Source of the DNA: JANWWM01 sp046292465
GTDB taxonomy: Bacteria > Bacteroidota > Chlorobiia > Chlorobiales > Thermochlorobacteraceae
NCBI GenBank assembly: GCA_046292465.1
Contig: JBKBRB010000001.1
Location: forward strand, 124,001-188,000
Length of the DNA: 64,000 nt
Direction of reading: 5' to 3'
Shown: piece by piece, positions 41,994 to 50,778 of the stretch
How the letters are laid out: every line of letters starts with the position of its first letter
Numbering within the stretch: position 1 is the stretch's first letter
The notes under the pieces: generated by a model
Seen by the model: the letters and a program-made list of their open reading frames with translations, nothing else
Told to the model about the DNA's origin: nothing
Databases searched by the model: none
Position numbers and translations under genes: made by a program

Positions 41994-43877
41994 TTACTTC
42001 ATGCGAGCCGTTATGCCGTTAGAAAATCGCATGATGTTCATTTGTTGATTGACGTTTTTCCCGTCGAAGAAAACGGGAATGTGGTGCATTTCAATCGGCG
42101 GCGCGTTGCTGAGTGCGTCTTTGATGTTGGATGTCGAGTTGCTCGAAAGTGTTACACGGAAAAGGTAATTCATTGCGTCGTAGCCAAGCCAAAAAAATGC
42201 GTTGGGCTCTTCACCAAAGCGCGTTTTGTAAAGATACACAACGCTGTTCGTTGCCGAATTTTCAGCGAGTTGGAAATCGCTAGCGTAATAGAAATTCGTA
42301 ACAAGGTCGCGATTGTTCAGCAAGCGTTCATCGAGCCAATCCGATGAGCCAAGCAGTTCGCCTCGAATGTTGTAAAAACGAAGTTGCGAGAGGGCAATCG
42401 CAACGGCTTCAGGCGAGGTCATCGGAAGATATATCACATCAAATTGCGTGAGCGGATAGCCGAGTTGCTTATCGAAAGTGAGGTTGAGCGGCGCAAGAGC
42501 TTTTGAGAAACTGCTGAACGATTCAGGCAGAAGCGCGAAGAGTTTGACTTCGCCGCCAAGTTGCTCAAAAGTCTCCTTAAAGCCAGTGCCCATGTCTTTG
42601 CCGTAGGTGCTATCTTGCGCGAAGATGGCAGCCGTTTTCGCATTTAATTCTTGAACAGCGAAGCGTGCCATTGAGGCGCCGCGCGCTTTATGTGTCGGGT
42701 TAAGTTGAAAACTCATTGACGAGACGGTTGAAATGCGCTCGTCAGTTGCAGTTGGCGTCAGCATCACGACGCCGCGCGCACCGCAGTATTCCGAAACAGC
42801 AAGGGCTTCCTCGCTATACATCGGTCCCAAAATCACCTGCACCGAATCTTGCTCAATTAGCGATTTGGCTCGCGCAACAATTTCATCAGGACGAAGTCCC
42901 GAAGTGCTTCGCACCGAAACATGCACGAAGGCGCGTTGCGAAAGGTGATTGCCTTCGTCTTTGGCGAGAATTGCACCAATCATCAACTTTGATGCGCCAA
43001 TGTCGCCTGAACCGTCAAATGGCTTCAAGGTGGCAGGCAAGAGCACGCCGACGCGCAAGCGTTTGGCAAATCCGCTTTTGAGTTGAGTGGCTTGAAAATT
43101 CAAGTCGGTTACGCGCTGTTGTTCGTCGGTGTCGAGCGTTGGATTTTGTTCGCGGAATCGAGTGAGCTCGGCAAGCGCGGCATCGTAATCGCCGTGATAG
43201 AGCCGTCGCTCAACGGCTTGAAGTGTGAAGAGCAAGCGCACCGTGCGATTTTGAACGGTCGGCAAAAGGGTGCGAAGGTCTTGCTCGGAAAGATAAGCAT
43301 GAGCAAGAAGCACGAGATAGCGATAGGCTTTAGCGACGAGAAGATTCTCTGAATTTGAAACTGCCCAATCGGCGGGAATAAGAGAGATGAGTTGTTTTGC
43401 GCTTTCAAGAAAGTTTTGCTGTCGAGCGGCGAAGACGGCTTTGTCAAAAAGCAGTTCGGTTCGAAGTGTGGCAGCAGAGGGGCTATTTTCCAAGGTAGCG
43501 TAAAGCGGAGCAAGTTCGGCGTAGCGGGCTTGTTGCATCAAGGCTTTCGTTCGCCATAAAAGTGCGAGCGATTTTTGTTCGTCGCCCGCGTTTTCGCCGC
43601 GTTCAATACAGCTAAAAAAGAGGCTATCGGCTTCGGCATATTGTTCGTTTTCGTAGCGCGAAACGGCTTGTTTGAATCGGCGTTCCCAAGTGCCTTGAGT
43701 AAGTTGCTTTTTGGACTCTTGGTCGACATTGCGCGTGCTTCCGCTGCGCTTCGGCAGGTCTTCGTCCTCAATAACTTTGCGCTGTTTGCGTTGAGCAAGG
43801 GCTTCGCCTGAACATGCTGCGAAAAGTAGAAATAGAAGAATCAACAAAGAAACTCGTGTTTTTTGAGTGTGCGTCAT
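41994..43877 (-). CDS. LppC-like lipoprotein with periplasmic-binding (Peripla_BP_6) domain
   Basis: 627 residues from the ATG at 43877. A GTG at 43895 would add six residues before the signal (MTHTQKTRVSLLILLFLLFA, then ACSG, lipobox). The N-terminal half (about 30-270) is helical with TPR-like units (AVSRYENEQYAEADSLFFSC). The C-terminal half is a type I periplasmic-binding fold: RVGVLLPATLKPFDGSGDIG, VILGPMYSEEALAVSEYCGA, MLTPTATDERISTVSSMSFQ and AKTAAIFAQDSTYGKDMGTG. The TPR plus binding-fold order is that of LpoA/LppC, an activator of penicillin-binding proteins. It could also be an ABC solute receptor, but no permease is adjacent. It lies between lpxC-fabZ and an inositol-phosphatase-like gene. 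Confidence 0.78.
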   Translation of the reverse strand: MTHTQKTRVSLLILLFLLFAACSGEALAQRKQRKVIEDEDLPKRSGSTRNVDQESKKQLTQGTWERRFKQAVSRYENEQYAEADSLFFSCIERGENAGDEQKSLALLWRTKALMQQARYAELAPLYATLENSPSAATLRTELLFDKAVFAARQQNFLESAKQLISLIPADWAVSNSENLLVAKAYRYLVLLAHAYLSEQDLRTLLPTVQNRTVRLLFTLQAVERRLYHGDYDAALAELTRFREQNPTLDTDEQQRVTDLNFQATQLKSGFAKRLRVGVLLPATLKPFDGSGDIGASKLMIGAILAKDEGNHLSQRAFVHVSVRSTSGLRPDEIVARAKSLIEQDSVQVILGPMYSEEALAVSEYCGARGVVMLTPTATDERISTVSSMSFQLNPTHKARGASMARFAVQELNAKTAAIFAQDSTYGKDMGTGFKETFEQLGGEVKLFALLPESFSSFSKALAPLNLTFDKQLGYPLTQFDVIYLPMTSPEAVAIALSQLRFYNIRGELLGSSDWLDERLLNNRDLVTNFYYASDFQLAENSATNSVVYLYKTRFGEEPNAFFWLGYDAMNYLFRVTLSSNSTSNIKDALSNAPPIEMHHIPVFFDGKNVNQQMNIMRFSNGITARMK

Positions 43878-43898
43878 AGCAAAAGGTTTGCTCACGTT

Positions 43899-44699
43899 CT
43901 ATTCGAAATTCAGCCCGAAATGTCGTTGAACGGTCTCGAGCATAAAGGAGTGAATTTTTCCGTTGGACGCGATAATGTGTCCTGATTTCAAGAAATCGCC
44001 ATTGCCTTTGAAGTCTGTAACCATTCCGCCTGCTTCTTTGACAATCAGCGCGCCGGCGGCAATATCCCACGCATTGAGGCTAATTTCCCAGAACCCATCG
44101 AAGCGACCGCAAGCCGTATAGGCTAAATCGAGTGCGGCAGAGCCGGGACGCCGAAGTCCTGCACATTGAACGAGCATATCTTTGAAGAGCGCGAGCGATT
44201 GGTCTAAATGCTCGGTGAGTTTGTAAGGAAATCCCGTTGCTAAAAGCAGGTGATGCGGTTTGTAATTACGCGAAACGCGCACACGCCGATTGTTGAAATA
44301 AGCACCACCGCCGCGCTCCGCCGTGAAAAGCTCTTTGGAAATCGGCTGATAAATTGCACCGCATAAAATATCGTCTTGCTCATTGACCAGCGCAATGCTA
44401 ATGGCAAAAAATGGAAAACTGTGAATGAAATTCAGCGTGCCATCGAGCGGATCGATAATCCACCGCCGACCTGACGAACCCTTCTTCAACGCGCCTTCTT
44501 CGGCGAGAATCTCATCATTTGGAAACTTCTTGTGAAGAAAATTTACCGCCAATTCTTCGCACGCTCTATCGATTTCCGTTACATAATCTTTCGGGTTTTT
44601 TTGACGAATTTGAGACGTGTGCAAAAGCCCATAATTCTTTCGTGCATGTTTCCCTGCTAATTTAGCGGCGTTAATGGCGGCGATGAGTTCTTTCGTCAT
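43899..44699 (-). CDS. Inositol monophosphatase family protein
   Basis: 266-residue Mg-dependent sugar or nucleotide phosphatase of the IMPase/SuhB/CysQ group. Metal-binding motifs are intact: EILAEEGALKKG (about 66-77), the WIIDPLDGTLNFIHSFPFFA signature (about 83-102) and the C-terminal NAWDIAAGALIVKEAGGMVT (about 209-228). The NF-x-H-x-F-P-x-x-x-x-S-I-A-L continuation favours inositol-1-phosphatase/SuhB type over CysQ. The true substrate is not determined by these motifs. It is the first gene of a minus-strand run that continues into the LppC-like gene after 21 bp. The 170 bp upstream separates it from the divergent lolD-like gene. Confidence 0.9.
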   Translation of the reverse strand: MTKELIAAINAAKLAGKHARKNYGLLHTSQIRQKNPKDYVTEIDRACEELAVNFLHKKFPNDEILAEEGALKKGSSGRRWIIDPLDGTLNFIHSFPFFAISIALVNEQDDILCGAIYQPISKELFTAERGGGAYFNNRRVRVSRNYKPHHLLLATGFPYKLTEHLDQSLALFKDMLVQCAGLRRPGSAALDLAYTACGRFDGFWEISLNAWDIAAGALIVKEAGGMVTDFKGNGDFLKSGHIIASNGKIHSFMLETVQRHFGLNFE

Positions 44700-44869
44700 G
44701 GATAGGGTTTCCTTTCAAATTAACGCAAGCGAAACCAACTGAATCGGGTTCGCGTTCTCGTATTGTAATTTTCTTATCAAATCTGCAAGAGAGCAAAGTT
44801 ACGACAATCGCAAGTGATTCCGAACAGTCGGCAAGGCGGCGCGTTATTTATCTTAACATCTTAATCCAC

Positions 44870-45592
44870 ATGGCTCATACGGCAACACCGCTCATTGAAA
44901 TTCATCGCATCAATCGCATTTACAATTCGGAAACCGCTCCCGTTAATGCCTTGAACGGCGTGAGCCTTACGATTTATGAACAAAGTTTTGTCTCGATTGT
45001 TGGAAAGTCGGGAAGCGGAAAATCAACCTTGCTTAACCTCATCGGCGGAATGGACAAGCCAACATCGGGCGAAATTGTTGTAGGCGGAAAGGTTGTCTCG
45101 AAAATGACGCCAAAACAATTAGCGGCATATCGTCGAAGTGCGGTCGGCATGATTTTTCAATCGTTCAATTTAATTCCCAACATGACCGCTCTCGATAATG
45201 TGGCGTTGCCGCTGTTCTTCGATGGCGTTCCTGAAAAAACACGTTTGGCACGCGCGGCGCAACTGCTTGAAATGGTCGGACTATCGCATCGTGCCACGCA
45301 TCGACCAACAGAACTCAGCGGCGGCGAACAGCAACGCGTTGCCATTGCACGCGCCTTAGTCAATAACCCACGCTTTATTTTAGCCGACGAGCCAACAGGC
45401 AACTTGGATTCACGCACCACCGAAGAAATTGTCGCCCTGCTTCAACACTTGCACCAACAAGGGAAAACCATCGTCATGATTACGCACGACCTTTCGCTTG
45501 CCGAGCAACTTTCCACGCGAATTATCACGCTCAAAGATGGCAACATCATTTCCGATGAACAGCACGAACCGCAATTCCAAAGTGCGAAATGA
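44870..45592 (+). CDS. LolD/MacB-type ABC transporter ATPase
   Basis: 240-residue ATPase subunit. Motifs: Walker A GKSGSGKSTLLNLIGGMDKP (about 44-63), the LolD/MacB-type FQSFNLIPNMTALDNVALPL (about 98-117), signature LSGGEQQRVAIARALVNNPR (about 150-169), Walker B FILADEPTGNLDS and H-loop VMITHDLSLAEQL. The MTALDNVALPL wording places it with LolD, FtsE and MacB ATPases that drive extraction or mechanotransmission rather than import. The expected LolC/E- or MacB-type permease is not adjacent. Instead its stop overlaps anmK by ATGA (45589-45592). It must pair with a permease encoded elsewhere. Confidence 0.9.
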   Translation: MAHTATPLIEIHRINRIYNSETAPVNALNGVSLTIYEQSFVSIVGKSGSGKSTLLNLIGGMDKPTSGEIVVGGKVVSKMTPKQLAAYRRSAVGMIFQSFNLIPNMTALDNVALPLFFDGVPEKTRLARAAQLLEMVGLSHRATHRPTELSGGEQQRVAIARALVNNPRFILADEPTGNLDSRTTEEIVALLQHLHQQGKTIVMITHDLSLAEQLSTRIITLKDGNIISDEQHEPQFQSAK

Positions 45593-46767
45593 CGCTTGCT
45601 CAACGCCTCAATGCCATACCAAACCATGAACGCTTTGGCATTGGCGTGCTGTCGGGCACGTCGGTCGACGGCGTCGATGTCGGCTTGACGCGCCTTTCAG
45701 GCACAGGCAACACCAGAGCGATAAACTTGCTTGCCTTTCAAACCTTCCCGATTCCGAAACCCATTCGCGCACGCATTCTCAAAAATTGCGATAAACACAC
45801 GGCGACCTTGCCTGAAATTTCCGAACTCAATGTGCTCGTCGCCGAACTCTTTGCCGATTGCATTCTGCGCTTCCTGAAACAGCATCGCCCAAAGCGCGTT
45901 GATTTTATCGCCTCGCACGGTCAAACGCTCTGGCACAACCCGAAGCGCGAACCTATCGGAAAGTTTCGCATTGGCTCAACGCTCCAAGTGGGCGACGGCT
46001 TGGTGATTGCTCATCGAACAAGAATTCTCACAATTTCCAACTTTCGCACGGCGGAATTGGTCTTCGGCAAAGATGGCGCACCGCTTGCGCCGTATCTCGA
46101 TTTCATTCTCTTCCGACACGCACGGAAAAATCGCGTGCTCCTCAACATCGGCGGCATTTCAAATCTCACTGCCTTAAAAGCCAACGCCAAAAAAGAAGAC
46201 GTGATTTACTTCGATGCAGGCGCAGGCAACGTGCTCATCGATAAAGCCGCGCAACGCTTGTTCCAAAAACCCTTCGACCGCGATGGAAAACTGGCGGCAC
46301 AAGGCAAGGTTAATCAACCGCTTTTACGCCGTTGGCTCAAAGAACCATTTTACCGTCAAAAGCCACCAAAGTCCACCGGGCGCGAACTTTTCACCGACGC
46401 TTACTTCGAGAAGCTGCTTGTGGACGCCAGCGGCATATCGCCAACGGACTTCATCGCCACGCTAACTGCACTTACTGCACAAAGCCTCGCGATGCAAATC
46501 GAGCGATTCGTGCTTCCCAACATGACCCTCGACGAACTCATCGTGAGCGGTGGCGGCGCAAACAACAAAACCTTGATGCAGATGCTCACAGCCGCATTTC
46601 CAACATCGCGCGTTTTCAAACAAGATGATTTAACAGACAATCCCATTCCTGCCAAAGCCAAAGAAGCCGTGCTCTTTGCCGTGCTGGGGCACGAACTCCT
46701 TTCAGGCAAGAGTGCGTCAATGCAAACGCCTGCACTGCTGGGAACGCTTTCGTTTCCGCCCAAATGA
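45589..46767 (+). CDS. anmK: Anhydro-N-acetylmuramic acid kinase
   Basis: Cytoplasmic kinase of peptidoglycan recycling: it hydrolyses the anhydro ring and phosphorylates anhMurNAc to MurNAc-6-phosphate. The 392 residues show GVLSGTSVDGVDVGLTRL (about 19-36, the ATP-binding ASKHA start), FIASHGQTLWHNPKREPIGK (about 105-124), FRTAELVFGKDGAPLAPYLD (about 147-166), LLNIGGISNLTALKA and the adenosine motif LDELIVSGGGANNKTLMQML (about 311-330). The start overlaps the LolD-like gene by 4 nt. A permease gene follows 55 bp later. It could be that the permease brings in a recycling-related sugar or nucleoside, which is untested. Confidence 0.93.
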   Translation: MTLAQRLNAIPNHERFGIGVLSGTSVDGVDVGLTRLSGTGNTRAINLLAFQTFPIPKPIRARILKNCDKHTATLPEISELNVLVAELFADCILRFLKQHRPKRVDFIASHGQTLWHNPKREPIGKFRIGSTLQVGDGLVIAHRTRILTISNFRTAELVFGKDGAPLAPYLDFILFRHARKNRVLLNIGGISNLTALKANAKKEDVIYFDAGAGNVLIDKAAQRLFQKPFDRDGKLAAQGKVNQPLLRRWLKEPFYRQKPPKSTGRELFTDAYFEKLLVDASGISPTDFIATLTALTAQSLAMQIERFVLPNMTLDELIVSGGGANNKTLMQMLTAAFPTSRVFKQDDLTDNPIPAKAKEAVLFAVLGHELLSGKSASMQTPALLGTLSFPPK

Positions 46768-46822
46768 AAAAGTTTTATCTTCAAGTTTGTGCAAAAAAAC
46801 CGAAGGCACTCTATCAACATCA

Positions 46823-47854
46823 ATGACGCAAAAACAACTCGCTTTGCTTACCCCTGTTTTAGCCATTCTCGTTGCGTTTTTCATTGGCGGACTTTTGATT
46901 TTCACGATTGGCGAAAATCCGATTGAGATTTACGGCAAGATGTTTCAGCGCACGCTTGGCACGCCATATGGATTTGGGCAAGTGCTTTACCGCACCACGC
47001 CGCTGATACTCACAGGGCTTGCCGTTGCGATTCCGTTTCAAGCAGGGCTGTTCAACATTGGCGGGGAAGGGCAGGCACTTATCGGCACATTTGCCTGTGC
47101 ATTGGTTGGCGCGTGGATTCCATCTTCGACGCCGGTGCTCTTGGCGGTTGGATTGTGTTTAGGCACGGCGGCGATTGCAGGCGGAACTTGGGGCGCGATT
47201 GCAGGCGGCTTGAAAGTCCGTTTCGGCGTGAATGAAGTCATTACAACCATCATGCTCAACTTCATTGCGTCCGCACTTGTCGGCTATTTGCTCACCAATC
47301 ACTTTGCTGTTACGGCAACCACACACACGGCGGAAATTGTAGAATCGGCGCGGCTGGCGCGGCTCGACAACTTCGGTGGATTTTTTCAACGCGCACCGCT
47401 CAACCTCGCGCTCTTTCTTTCGCTTGCGTGCGCGGCAGGCGCGTATTTTCTCGTCTTCAAAACGAAGTCGGGATACGAACTGCGTGCAGTTGGCTTGAAC
47501 ATCGAGGCGGCGCGCTACGCGGGCATCAATGTCGGATTGCACACGATTGGCTCTATGGCGATTGCAGGCGCGCTTGCAGGGCTAACGGCGGCAAATTTCG
47601 TGATGGGCTACAAATACTACTTCGAGTTTGGCGCAACTTCGGGCGTAGGATTTCTGGGCATCGCGGTCGCTATGCTTGCGAACGCAAATCCCGCGTGGAT
47701 TGTGCTGTCGGCATTTCTTTTCGGCGTGCTCGACTACGGCGGGCTGACCATTAACGCCTATGTGCCAAAAGAAATTTTTCTCGTCATTCAAGCCCTTGTG
47801 ATTCTCTTCATCATTGTGGCGCAAAAGCTCAAAGATAAACTTGCGCAAGAATAA
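46823..47854 (+). CDS. ABC transporter permease of the nucleoside/simple-sugar type (BmpD/YufP-like)
   Basis: 343-residue inner-membrane permease. I use the ATG at 46823. The longer in-frame version would overlap anmK and adds a basic, non-hydrophobic stretch. Family features: GENPIEIYGKMFQRTLGTPY (about 26-45), PLILTGLAVAIPFQAGLFNI followed by GGEGQALIGTF (about 59-89), and KVRFGVNEVITTIMLNFIAS (about 131-150). These match permeases that work with a BMP-type receptor, a second permease and a double-ATPase. None of those partners is next to it. The only nearby ATPase, LolD-like, is of a different class. Uptake of a nucleoside or amino-sugar is likely by family. Confidence 0.85.
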   Translation: MTQKQLALLTPVLAILVAFFIGGLLIFTIGENPIEIYGKMFQRTLGTPYGFGQVLYRTTPLILTGLAVAIPFQAGLFNIGGEGQALIGTFACALVGAWIPSSTPVLLAVGLCLGTAAIAGGTWGAIAGGLKVRFGVNEVITTIMLNFIASALVGYLLTNHFAVTATTHTAEIVESARLARLDNFGGFFQRAPLNLALFLSLACAAGAYFLVFKTKSGYELRAVGLNIEAARYAGINVGLHTIGSMAIAGALAGLTAANFVMGYKYYFEFGATSGVGFLGIAVAMLANANPAWIVLSAFLFGVLDYGGLTINAYVPKEIFLVIQALVILFIIVAQKLKDKLAQE

Positions 47855-47869
47855 GCGAACGGTTCAACA

Positions 47870-49075
47870 CTATTGCGTTCTGAAATACGAAAGAATCAAG
47901 CGGGGACGGCGTTCAGGCACGGGGTCGTCTTTGCCGTAAATGCGAAACGCAACCGTAGAGCCTTGCAAGAGTAATGGGCGGAGCAAAAACTCAATCGGCT
48001 CGCCGCGCGCAATCGCGCGTTGGTAAGTGTCGGTTAAAGTGGCACGGTAGCGATGAATTTCGCGCTCACCAACGTAGCCAAACGGAATCGGGCGATAGCC
48101 GCTACCAATGCCGGGTTGAAGCGTATCGGCGATAATGGCAAGTTGGTTTTCTTGGTCAATCGAGGCGCGTGCCGTGTCGGGCGAAAAGGAAAAGAGCGTA
48201 TCGCGCACAAGAATCAATTTTGCGGAAATGATTTGTGTGCGAGTCGAGAGTTGCAGTCGTGGAAATTTAAGCCGTGCCCAATCGCCTGTTGAAGAGGCAA
48301 GGTAGAGCGCGTCGTTAGGAAGCGCGTCAGGCGTGGTTTGAACGGTATAGACGCTTTCCAAGACGTCGAAAAATTGATTGACGCGCTCGACCGTTGTGGG
48401 GGTGCGTTTGTCGTAAGTGAGTTCAAGTTGTGTGCGGGTGAGGCTGATGTTGGCAATCGAATCGCCTGTGGAAAGCACGAAGGCAATCGTGGTGGCGGCA
48501 GTGTCGCGCAGGAAACTACTTCCGCGTTTCGCGCTCTCGATGATGCGCTCGGCGAAGGCAAAGGGAAGGTCAACGACGCGCTCCGCCGTATCGCTCACAA
48601 GCATTGTGAAACTTGGCGAAAGGCTTTCGGCAAAGGTGAAGGGCGTGCGCGAAAAGACGCTATCGGCGCGCCACTGGGTTGAATCCCAACGCGGCGGATT
48701 CTCGACGCGGCGAATGTCGAAGGTGATGCTTTTCGTAGAGGATTTAGCGCGAGCGTCGACGAAGAAGCGAAAACGCAATCGCGCCGAAACTGCGCGAACC
48801 AAGCCCGTGTCGGTAACAGGGACGAAGCGCAAGATGGTGTTGGCGCGAAACTCGCGTCCGTCGGCAAGCGTGGTGCGTCCGAGCAATGCGCCACGTGTAT
48901 TGACAAAGTCGTTGCGAAAATTCGTGCCTTCGTCTAAAAAGAGCGTATCGGTTTGAATTTCGTTAGGCGAAATAAAGTCGCGGTTATTGGTGATAAGGTC
49001 GACATTTTCATCGCCGCACGCCGAAAAAAGCAAGCAAAGTGCGAGCAAAGAAAAGAGAAAGCGTGTCAGGTTCAT
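47870..49075 (-). CDS. Lipoprotein of unknown function with two probable jelly-roll domains
   Basis: 401 residues from the ATG at 49075 (an upstream in-frame TTG is less likely). The signal (MNLTRFLFSLLALCLLFSAC) has lipobox FSAC. The mature part seems to hold two similar beta-sandwich units: one ending NISLTRTQLELTYDKR (about 215) and one ending RRPRLILSYFRTQ at the C-terminus. Both have the strand pattern of DNRLRE/carbohydrate-binding-like domains (ARLRFRFF in the first, SAKLILVRDTLFSFS in the second). No enzyme motif is visible. It is the last gene of the minus-strand run from glgA. Surface or periplasmic placement is inferred from the signal. Confidence 0.7.
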   Translation of the reverse strand: MNLTRFLFSLLALCLLFSACGDENVDLITNNRDFISPNEIQTDTLFLDEGTNFRNDFVNTRGALLGRTTLADGREFRANTILRFVPVTDTGLVRAVSARLRFRFFVDARAKSSTKSITFDIRRVENPPRWDSTQWRADSVFSRTPFTFAESLSPSFTMLVSDTAERVVDLPFAFAERIIESAKRGSSFLRDTAATTIAFVLSTGDSIANISLTRTQLELTYDKRTPTTVERVNQFFDVLESVYTVQTTPDALPNDALYLASSTGDWARLKFPRLQLSTRTQIISAKLILVRDTLFSFSPDTARASIDQENQLAIIADTLQPGIGSGYRPIPFGYVGEREIHRYRATLTDTYQRAIARGEPIEFLLRPLLLQGSTVAFRIYGKDDPVPERRPRLILSYFRTQ

Positions 49076-49089
49076 TTGAAGCAAGTTGT

Positions 49090-49941
49090 TCAGCGTTTGC
49101 GGTTCTTGACGTTGAACAGCGTGTCGTAGTAAAGTTGAATCACGCCTAATTTTTTCATTTGTCGCTTGATGAAATTCTTCACGGATTCTTTGAGTGTGGT
49201 TTTAAGTTTCTTCGAGGGGCTATCGTTGGGGCGTGCGCGGAAAATCGTATCGTGGTAAGTGAGCGACTTTGCCGTCTCGCTTGCTTTGGTGTAGAAGTAG
49301 GCGTAAATGGATTTGCGCGTAACGCCCTTGGGAACGGAAATTGTGCTGTATCCGTGATACGAAATTTCATTGGTTTCAAAAATCACAAGGCGATTGAGAA
49401 TTGGCAGATGTGCCGTTACGCAGCGCGTCATCTGTGCGTCCCACATTTCTAACTTTCCGCCGTATTCTTCTTTCCAATTGCGATTCAAGAACAGGAGCAC
49501 GTTCAATCGGCGGTGTAGGTCTTCGGACGGGTGAATGTTGAAGTCGACGTGAATATCGAGGTAACTGCCGTTTTCGCCTTGATGTGTGCCGCAGCCGAGC
49601 GCGTCGTCGGGCATGGTTAAGCCTTTAATGTCGGTAAGGTCTTCAAGGAACTTGATAAATTCAGGACTGCGATATTCGGCTTTGAGTTGGCGGAAGGCTT
49701 CGTCGTAGGCTTGAAAGTTCGCATCTTCGGCTTTGTTTTCGTTCAGTCCTTTGTAGTGTGTTTTCATTTGCGAGAGTGGAGGGAAGCGGTCGCAGAGCAC
49801 ATCGGCAAATTCGGGATTGAGAAAGTTATCAATCGCCACGTGCTTGTAGGGCTGTGCCGTTAAGTAATTTTGTTTGAGTTTTGCAAAGGTTTCTGGCTCA
49901 AAAATGCGAGGATTGATTAGGGTTTGTGTGGTTGTGCTCAT
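49090..49941 (-). CDS. 2-oxoglutarate/Fe(II)-dependent oxygenase-like protein
   Basis: 283-residue prolyl-hydroxylase-type oxygenase. The iron ligands are visible: H and D in YLDIHVDFNIHPSEDLHRRL (about 129-148) and the distal H in ISYHGYSTISV (about 193-203), followed by the 2-oxoglutarate-binding Arg in VTRKSIYAYFYTKA. NVLLFLNRNWKEEYGGKLEM (about 150-169) is the usual core between them. In such gene groups these enzymes modify sugars or act next to glycosyl- and methyltransferases, but the substrate is unknown. 14 bp separate it from the methyltransferase gene upstream. The basic C-terminal tail (about 240-283) may be membrane-interacting. Confidence 0.83.
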   Translation of the reverse strand: MSTTTQTLINPRIFEPETFAKLKQNYLTAQPYKHVAIDNFLNPEFADVLCDRFPPLSQMKTHYKGLNENKAEDANFQAYDEAFRQLKAEYRSPEFIKFLEDLTDIKGLTMPDDALGCGTHQGENGSYLDIHVDFNIHPSEDLHRRLNVLLFLNRNWKEEYGGKLEMWDAQMTRCVTAHLPILNRLVIFETNEISYHGYSTISVPKGVTRKSIYAYFYTKASETAKSLTYHDTIFRARPNDSPSKKLKTTLKESVKNFIKRQMKKLGVIQLYYDTLFNVKNRKR

Positions 49942-49955
49942 CGTTCTTTACTCCG

Positions 49956-50768
49956 TTAAATTTTTTTTGCGACGACGAAAATATCGAGCGTCGTGTCTAA
50001 ATCCGTTGTGCGAAGATAAAAATCATTTGAAGTAATTGAAGACGAAGCGGAAACGGTTTTGCTGAGGTCTTTGCGCATGATGTTTGTGATGAAGTTGTAT
50101 GGCTTCACCAAGAGCGATGCAGGCAAAATTTTATGCAAGCCGAGAATATCCCACTTCAAAATTTTCTGTGCCCATTCGGCATTTTTTCGGTAATACTCTT
50201 CGACTTTGTCGTTTCCTGCAAGCCCCATGAGTTCAAACGACTTGAAGACGCTTCCGACTTCGGACTTCATTTCGTCAAAGGTGTATTCGTGAATGTGGAA
50301 CGGATTTCGCGCGAGGCTACGCTTGACATTCGGCGTTGAAAGAAGCAAGGTTCCTCCTGTTTTCAAAACGCGATGCGCCTCTTTGATAAATTCCAAGCGC
50401 GTTTCTAAATGCTCGATGAATTGGAAACTTGTAACTACATCGAAACTTTCATCAGGGAAGTTCAGCGGGGGCACTTTGTTTTGAACGAAACGCAAATTTG
50501 GAAAGGCTTTGGCATAGCGGGCGTTATTGGCGTCGACGGTTGGCTGGCTGTAATCAGCACCTGTTATATCGGCGGCGTGCTTTGCCATTTCGGCTGTGCC
50601 GTAGCCGTGTCCGCACCCGACATCGAGCACTTTCTTCCCTGTGATGTAAGGAATGGCGAAGTGGTCGTAAGCGAATTGGCAACGCTGGTAAGTTACATTG
50701 TTATAGTCGACATTTGCGGGACGTTCATAATCCGCAATCGCATCTTTGGCAAGTGGTTCTGAGGTCAT
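49956..50768 (-). CDS. Class I SAM-dependent methyltransferase
   Basis: 270 residues from the ATG at 50768. The longer frame begins with GTG and would overlap the phosphatase gene. SAM motifs: KKVLDVGCGHGYGTAEMAKH (about 46-65), ITGADYSQPTVDANNARYAK, NFPDESFDVVTSFQFIEHLE (about 105-124) and AHRVLKTGGTLLLSTPNVKR. The form matches glycan- or lipid-linked methyltransferases near polysaccharide genes (UbiE/Methyltransf_11 type). It is in one run with a HAD phosphatase and a 2OG oxygenase, so a modified cell-surface sugar is plausible. The substrate is not known. Confidence 0.82.
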   Translation of the reverse strand: MTSEPLAKDAIADYERPANVDYNNVTYQRCQFAYDHFAIPYITGKKVLDVGCGHGYGTAEMAKHAADITGADYSQPTVDANNARYAKAFPNLRFVQNKVPPLNFPDESFDVVTSFQFIEHLETRLEFIKEAHRVLKTGGTLLLSTPNVKRSLARNPFHIHEYTFDEMKSEVGSVFKSFELMGLAGNDKVEEYYRKNAEWAQKILKWDILGLHKILPASLLVKPYNFITNIMRKDLSKTVSASSSITSNDFYLRTTDLDTTLDIFVVAKKI

Positions 50769-50778
50769 GAGTGTATCA

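Noticed and set aside
44700..44869. Possible tRNA: GGTTCG-containing segment near 44745
   Set aside because: No acceptor or anticodon stem could be built around it. Only a local imperfect inverted repeat is present.
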